From Pseudomonadota bacterium (GTDB taxonomy: Bacteria; Pseudomonadota; Alphaproteobacteria; Sphingomonadales; Sphingomonadaceae), in assembly GCA_023390675.1 (NCBI GenBank), contig JAEWCK010000366.1:1-9790 (forward strand): DNA of 9,790 nucleotides. Direction: 5' to 3'. The notes beneath the pieces were generated by a model that was not told where the DNA came from, did no database searches, and was given only the letters and a program-made list of their open reading frames with translations. The translations under genes and the position numbers were made by a program. Of the stretch, positions 6,550 to 9,790 are shown piece after piece (position 1 is the stretch's first letter; every line of letters begins with the position of its first letter).

Positions 6550-6992
6550 GTGCCCGTCGATCCAAAGCCGCCTGCCCCGCGCACGGTTTCGTCGAGCGAC
6601 TCGACTTCGTCGAGCGTTGCGCGCTGGACCGGCGCTGGAACGAGCTGCGCGATCCGGTCGCCGCGCGCGATCGGGAAGGGCGCATCGCCCAGATTGGCGA
6701 GAATCACCTTCACTTCGCCGCGATAGTCGCTGTCGATCGTGCCGGGCGTGTTGAGGCAGGTGATACCGTGCCTGAGCGCGAGCCCCGAGCGCGGGCGGAC
6801 CTGGACTTCAAAACCTTCGGGAATCGCCATCGCGAAGCCGGTGGCGACGGCGTGGCGCGCGCCCGGCGCGAGGACGAGATCCTCGGCGGCGACCACGTCC
6901 ATCCCCGCCGCGCCGTGCGTGGCGTAGGCGGGAAGGGGGAGGCCGGTGCCGTGGGGCAGACGCTGGAGCGCGATGCGGATCGGAGGGAGCAT
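6546..6992 (-). CDS. dut: Deoxyuridine 5'-triphosphate nucleotidohydrolase (dUTPase)
   Basis: The 148-aa protein hydrolyses dUTP to dUMP and pyrophosphate. This keeps uracil out of DNA and supplies the precursor of dTMP. All five trimeric-dUTPase motifs are present in order: AGMDVVA (29-35), RPRSGLA (66-72), the uracil-specificity hairpin NTPGTIDSDYRGEV (81-94) with catalytic Asp87, RGDRIAQLV (110-118), and the Gly-rich C-terminal tail RGAGGFGSTG (138-147) that closes over the nucleotide. Length is typical (about 150 aa). The ATG at 6990-6992 shares one base with the stop of the hydrolase gene upstream (TGATG). It is preceded by a perfect AGGAGG that lies within a hairpin (6993-7007). A longer open frame reaches upstream, but the Shine-Dalgarno and family length fix this start. 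Downstream it overlaps the orphan gene by 4 nt. It sits two genes after coaBC, a neighbourhood I recall as common for dut, not checked here. Confidence 0.97.
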   Translation of the reverse strand: MLPPIRIALQRLPHGTGLPLPAYATHGAAGMDVVAAEDLVLAPGARHAVATGFAMAIPEGFEVQVRPRSGLALRHGITCLNTPGTIDSDYRGEVKVILANLGDAPFPIARGDRIAQLVPAPVQRATLDEVESLDETVRGAGGFGSTGT

Positions 6993-7795
6993 CAGGAGCG
7001 CCTCCTGGGCGGAAGCGAGGCGGCGAGGCGTTGCGTCGCGGCCATCACTTCGGGATCGCCGAGCAGTTCGTGATCCTTGCCGGGTACGATGCGGAAATCG
7101 GTGGCGATGCCGCGCAGCGTCAGCGCTTCGGCATAAGTGCGCGAGAAGCGCGAGGGCGTCGTCGCGTCTTCCATCCCGACGAGGATCGCGGCGCGGAGCC
7201 CCGGCGCGATACCGCCGACCAGCTTGATCGGATCGAGGCTCGCGACGGGCTGGTCCCAGAGCGGCGTCGGCGCGACCTTCTTCATGTGGATGCGCCATTC
7301 GGGGAGGGTGCAGGGACACGAGACGAGCACGACTCCGTCGACCAGCCCCGGATAGGTCGCGGCGAGATCGGCGGCGATGGCGGCACCGCCCGAATGGCCG
7401 ACCAGCACGGTCCGCGCGTTGCGGTAGCGCTTCTGGAGCGAGCGGATGCTGGCGGCGACCGCGCCGATGCGGTCCGGCGTGTAATTGTCGCCGGTGGTCA
7501 GCCCGCGCTCGCCGGGCGAACGGTGGCCGCGCGCATCCTCATAGCCCGGGCGGAGCAGCCCGACCGCGATGCTGTTCGGCACTGCGGCGGCGGCAGCGCG
7601 GGCGAAGGCATAGTGATCGCTGGGCCTGGTGATGGGTGCGTCGCCATGGAGCACCACGATCAGCGTGCGCACCTTGCGCGACGAGGTCTTGCCGAAACGC
7701 TCGGCATAGAGGCCCTTGGCGGCGGGCATAGGCGCGGCGACTCCCGTGCCGGCGAGCGCCAGCGCGGCAAGGAGCAAGGCGGGCCTAAAGCGCAT
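6992..7795 (-). CDS. Exported alpha/beta-fold hydrolase
   Basis: The 267-aa product has an N-terminal signal peptide (MRFRPALLLAALALAGTGVAA, cleavage around 20-21) and would act in the periplasm or at the envelope. It has an alpha/beta-hydrolase core. The HGDAP segment (50-54) is the oxyanion-side loop after the first core strand. The nucleophile elbow is GHSGG with Ser135. The acid is probably Asp210 in GMEDATTP, and the base is His242 in GKDHELL. The substrate cannot be told; the family includes esterases, lipases, dienelactone hydrolase-like and acyl-peptidase-like enzymes. Cys160 and Cys162 (VSCPC) follow the nucleophile helix. The ATG at 7793-7795 overlaps the end of coaBC by 11 nt and has only a weak GGAT upstream, so its translation is probably coupled to coaBC. 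The frame is open for 34 more codons upstream inside coaBC, but the signal peptide fixes this start. Its role among coaBC and dut is not obvious. Confidence 0.88.
   Translation of the reverse strand: MRFRPALLLAALALAGTGVAAPMPAAKGLYAERFGKTSSRKVRTLIVVLHGDAPITRPSDHYAFARAAAAAVPNSIAVGLLRPGYEDARGHRSPGERGLTTGDNYTPDRIGAVAASIRSLQKRYRNARTVLVGHSGGAAIAADLAATYPGLVDGVVLVSCPCTLPEWRIHMKKVAPTPLWDQPVASLDPIKLVGGIAPGLRAAILVGMEDATTPSRFSRTYAEALTLRGIATDFRIVPGKDHELLGDPEVMAATQRLAASLPPRRRS
6993..7007 (-). promoter_or_regulatory. Hairpin that contains the dut Shine-Dalgarno
   Basis: On the minus strand the 15 nt immediately before the dut ATG are CAGGAG-GCG-CTCCTG, a perfect 6-bp stem with a 3-nt loop. The optimal ribosome site AGGAGG forms part of the 5' arm and loop. 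If the stem forms, the dut start is hidden. Ribosomes finishing the upstream hydrolase gene, whose last codons are this same sequence, would melt it. This suggests dut translation depends on translation of its neighbour. The structure is visible; the function is inferred. Confidence 0.5.
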
Positions 7796-8954
7796 CGGCG
7801 ATCCGTTCGGCGAGGCGGCGGGCGACTTCGGCCTTGGGGAGCTTCTCCCAGCTCTCCACGCCGCCGGCGGTGACGAGGTGGACGGTATTGGCTTCACCGC
7901 CCATCACATCCCCCGAAACGTCGTTGGCGACAATCCAGTCCGCGCCCTTGCGAGTCCTTTTCGCGGTGGCGTGTTCGATCATCTGCTCGGTCTCGGCGGC
8001 GAAGCCCACGAGTAGGCGCGGGCGGTGGGGGCTGGCGGCAAGCATCGCGAGGATGTCGGGGTTCTCGCTGAGCTGGAGCGATGGGGGGGCGCCCTGCTTC
8101 TTGATCTTCTGGTCCGCGGCATCGGCGCGCCAGTCGCCCACTGCGGCGACCATTATGGCGGCGTCGGCGGGCAAGGCTTGCGCGACGGCGTTGGCCATCT
8201 CCTGCGCGGTCTCGACGTCGATGCGGGTGACGCCCGGCGGGGTGGGCAAGGCGACGGGGCCGGAGACCAAGGTGACCCTGGCGCCGAGCGCGGCCAGGGC
8301 CTGGGCGATGGCATAGCCCTGGCGGCCCGAGGAGCGATTGGCGATGTAGCGGACCGGATCGATCGGCTCGTGGGTGGGGCCGGCGGTGACGAGGATGTGC
8401 TTTTGGTTTAGCATCTGGTTTACACCCAGAGCATGCTCGATCGCGGCGAGGATCGCCTCGGGTTCGGGGAGGCGGCCGGGGCCGTACTCGCCGCAGGCCA
8501 TGGGACCCTCGTCGGGCTCGAGGATCGTTACGCCATCGGAACGAAGTTGGACCACGTTGCGGCGCGTGGCAGCGTGCTGCCACATGCGGACGTTCATCGC
8601 GGGCGCGGCGAGGACGGGCTTGTCGGTGGCGAGGAGCAAGGTGGTGGCGAGATCGTCGGCAATGCCCGCGGCCATCTTCGCGAGCAGATCGGCGGTGGCG
8701 GGGGCGACCACCACCAGATCGGCCTCGCGGCTCAGCTGGATGTGGCCCATCTCGGCCTCGTCCTTCAGGTCCCACAGCGTCGTATAGACCTGGTTCTCGC
8801 TCAAGGCGGCGAGCGTCATCGGGGTGACGAAATGCGCGCCCCCCGCGGTCAGCACGCACTTGACCTCGTGCCCCGCCTTGCGGACCAGCCGGATCAGCTC
8901 GCAGGCCTTGTAGGCCGCGATGCCGCCGCCGACGATCAGCAGGATGCGTTTCAT
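7785..8954 (-). CDS. coaBC: Bifunctional phosphopantothenoylcysteine decarboxylase / synthetase
   Basis: The 389-aa Dfp-type enzyme performs two consecutive steps of coenzyme A synthesis. It joins 4'-phosphopantothenate to cysteine using CTP (CoaB), then decarboxylates the product with FMN (CoaC). The CoaC half is residues 1 to about 180: GGGIAAYK (9-16), the active-site His71 in GHIQLSREAD, the FMN/substrate motif PAMNVRMW (118-125), and ACGEYGPGRL (153-162) with Cys154, the reductive-step cysteine. The CoaB half is about 184-389: AGPTHEPIDPVRYIANRSSG (191-210), the KIKK stretch (283-286) with conserved lysines, and NPDIL. Length is slightly under the E. coli enzyme (about 406). The ATG at 8952-8954 overlaps the stop of the membrane-protein gene (ATGA), with AAGAG about 8-12 nt upstream. 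The 3' end overlaps the hydrolase gene by 11 nt. The gene is complete, with all key residues. Confidence 0.97.
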   Translation of the reverse strand: MKRILLIVGGGIAAYKACELIRLVRKAGHEVKCVLTAGGAHFVTPMTLAALSENQVYTTLWDLKDEAEMGHIQLSREADLVVVAPATADLLAKMAAGIADDLATTLLLATDKPVLAAPAMNVRMWQHAATRRNVVQLRSDGVTILEPDEGPMACGEYGPGRLPEPEAILAAIEHALGVNQMLNQKHILVTAGPTHEPIDPVRYIANRSSGRQGYAIAQALAALGARVTLVSGPVALPTPPGVTRIDVETAQEMANAVAQALPADAAIMVAAVGDWRADAADQKIKKQGAPPSLQLSENPDILAMLAASPHRPRLLVGFAAETEQMIEHATAKRTRKGADWIVANDVSGDVMGGEANTVHLVTAGGVESWEKLPKAEVARRLAERIADAL

Positions 8955-9790
8955 CGCGGAACTCTTGTCACCCTTATGCGCGGCTTGTCGAGCGTCTGGA
9001 CGAACAGGTCCCTGAGCGCGCCGGGCACGAAGAGCAGCCCGAGCAGGAACACCGGCGCGACGATCAGCGCCCAATAGAAGGTGTCGGGCCGCGCGAAGAT
9101 GCCGATCGCGGCGGCGTAGGCGAGCAGCGTGAGCGTCATCCGCGTGCCCAGCGAGTCGCGCCAGCTCGCCCAGCCGAACAGCGCCAGCCCCGCGAGCAAC
9201 GCCGCGGCCCAGACGGGGAGGAGCTGGAGCGCCGTCGCCAGCCCGATCGCATGCACGAAGAAGCCGAAGCCGAGCAGCCCCGCCCAGCCCGGCGAGGCGG
9301 GGTCGAGCGGCCCGGTGACTCCCGCCACCGCCCAGGCATGGAGCCCGAGCGCGCCGGCGAACAGGCCGATCGCCGCGCCCCAGCCCAAGGCCTCGCGCCG
9401 CTCGCCCTCGATCCACGCGGTCACGCCCATCACGATCACATAGAGCGCCGCGGTCTCGCGGATCAGCGTGGCGGCGAGGGCGATCGCCACCGCCTCGATC
9501 CAGCGGCCGGGGCGGCGCAGCGCAAGGCTGAGCGCGATGAGCAGCCCCGCCCAGATCTCGTGGAAGGCGGCGAGATCGCCCTGGAGGAAGGCGAGCATCG
9601 AGGCGACGAGGAGCAGCGCGGAAGCGATTGCGGGGAGCGGGCTGGCGACGACCGCGCGCAGCCGCGCGAACCACGCCGCGGCGACGAGGAAGACGAGGCC
9701 GAAGAGCAGCCAGCGCGCCGACAGCCATGCCGGCAGCGCGGCGAGGATCGTCGCCAGCGCGGGCATGCGGAAGGTGAGGAAGGGGCGCAG
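8951..9790 (-). CDS. Polytopic inner-membrane protein, 5' end beyond window
   Basis: At least 271 aa are visible from an ATG at 9764-9766, but the frame stays open for the remaining 8 codons to the right edge, so the true start may lie outside. About eight or nine hydrophobic segments are seen (approximately 17-35, 44-61, 68-83, 90-117, 126-150, 160-180, 184-202, 209-225, 230-249 from that ATG). The protein ends in a short basic cytoplasmic-type tail (DKPRIRVTRVPR). Two motifs stand out in loops: FHEIWAG (68-74) and LIRETA (101-106), with charged residues close to the membrane. Such a layout fits a GT-C-like glycosyltransferase or another lipid-linked-sugar membrane enzyme, but I cannot assign a family with confidence. 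The stop overlaps the coaBC start in an ATGA, indicating cotranscription and coupling, and makes this the most upstream visible gene of the operon. Confidence 0.75.
   Translation of the reverse strand: MRPFLTFRMPALATILAALPAWLSARWLLFGLVFLVAAAWFARLRAVVASPLPAIASALLLVASMLAFLQGDLAAFHEIWAGLLIALSLALRRPGRWIEAVAIALAATLIRETAALYVIVMGVTAWIEGERREALGWGAAIGLFAGALGLHAWAVAGVTGPLDPASPGWAGLLGFGFFVHAIGLATALQLLPVWAAALLAGLALFGWASWRDSLGTRMTLTLLAYAAAIGIFARPDTFYWALIVAPVFLLGLLFVPGALRDLFVQTLDKPRIRVTRVPR

Noticed and set aside
6191..6685. Upstream extension of the MoeB-like protein to 415 aa
   Set aside because: The extension covers the orphan gene and part of dut in another frame and has no domain. The MoeB/ThiF N-terminal signature begins just after the ATG at 6190.
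6993..7319. Upstream extension of dUTPase to 257 aa
   Set aside because: The standard dUTPase length, the adjacent AGGAGG and the overlap with the hydrolase gene all fix the start at 6992.
8955..9728. In-frame upstream extension of coaBC giving a 647-aa protein
   Set aside because: The extension is an Arg-rich frame overlapping the membrane-protein gene. CoaBC starts naturally at 8954 with its first beta strand and FMN loop.
1..9790. CRISPR array, tRNA/rRNA, insertion sequence, prophage or toxin-antitoxin genes
   Set aside because: Reading both strands showed no regularly spaced direct repeats, no transposase or integrase motifs and no recognisable RNA gene. Nothing supports a mobile or defence island.

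Overview
The window is GC-rich, densely packed bacterial chromosome. It most resembles an alphaproteobacterium of the Sphingomonas group. The reasons are the style of the secreted autotransporter (signal peptide plus a C-terminal barrel ending in Phe), the almost complete absence of TTA, CTA and TCA codons, and a candidate EcfG-type stress promoter. The taxonomic call is by recognition, not by a database search.

Layout. (1) Positions 1-534, minus strand: a small acidic, probably disordered protein of 82 aa, followed 55 bp downstream by a J-domain (DnaJ-like) co-chaperone gene that runs off the left edge. A GGAAC-N17-GGTT motif upstream looks like a general-stress-response promoter. (2) Positions 535-809: a divergent intergenic region with nested inverted repeats, a 10-bp palindrome and weak promoter-like elements. 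(3) Positions 810-4316, plus strand: one large gene for a 1168-aa exported autotransporter with a trypsin-like serine protease domain (His127/Asp204/Ser335), a beta-rich passenger and a C-terminal outer-membrane barrel. It ends at a strong 15-bp stem-loop that lies between two convergent genes. (4) Positions 4402-9790, minus strand: seven tightly packed genes read right to left. They are a polytopic membrane protein (cut by the right edge), coaBC, an exported alpha/beta hydrolase, dut, an exported 120-aa orphan, a MoeB/ThiF/HesA-type E1-like enzyme, and a UDP-glucuronate-4-epimerase-type SDR. The first six overlap by 1 to 11 nt; the epimerase follows after 37 nt.

How it fits together. The minus-strand block looks like a housekeeping operon: coenzyme A synthesis, dUTP hygiene and sulfur-carrier activation, mixed with envelope genes. 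Its overlapping starts suggest translational coupling. The dut start is notable because its perfect Shine-Dalgarno lies inside a hairpin that abuts the start codon. The autotransporter is an independent unit for protease display or release at the cell surface. I see no phage, insertion sequence, CRISPR array, RNA gene or defence system. The window looks mostly ordinary, and the points of interest are small-scale: orphan proteins, coupling and regulatory motifs.
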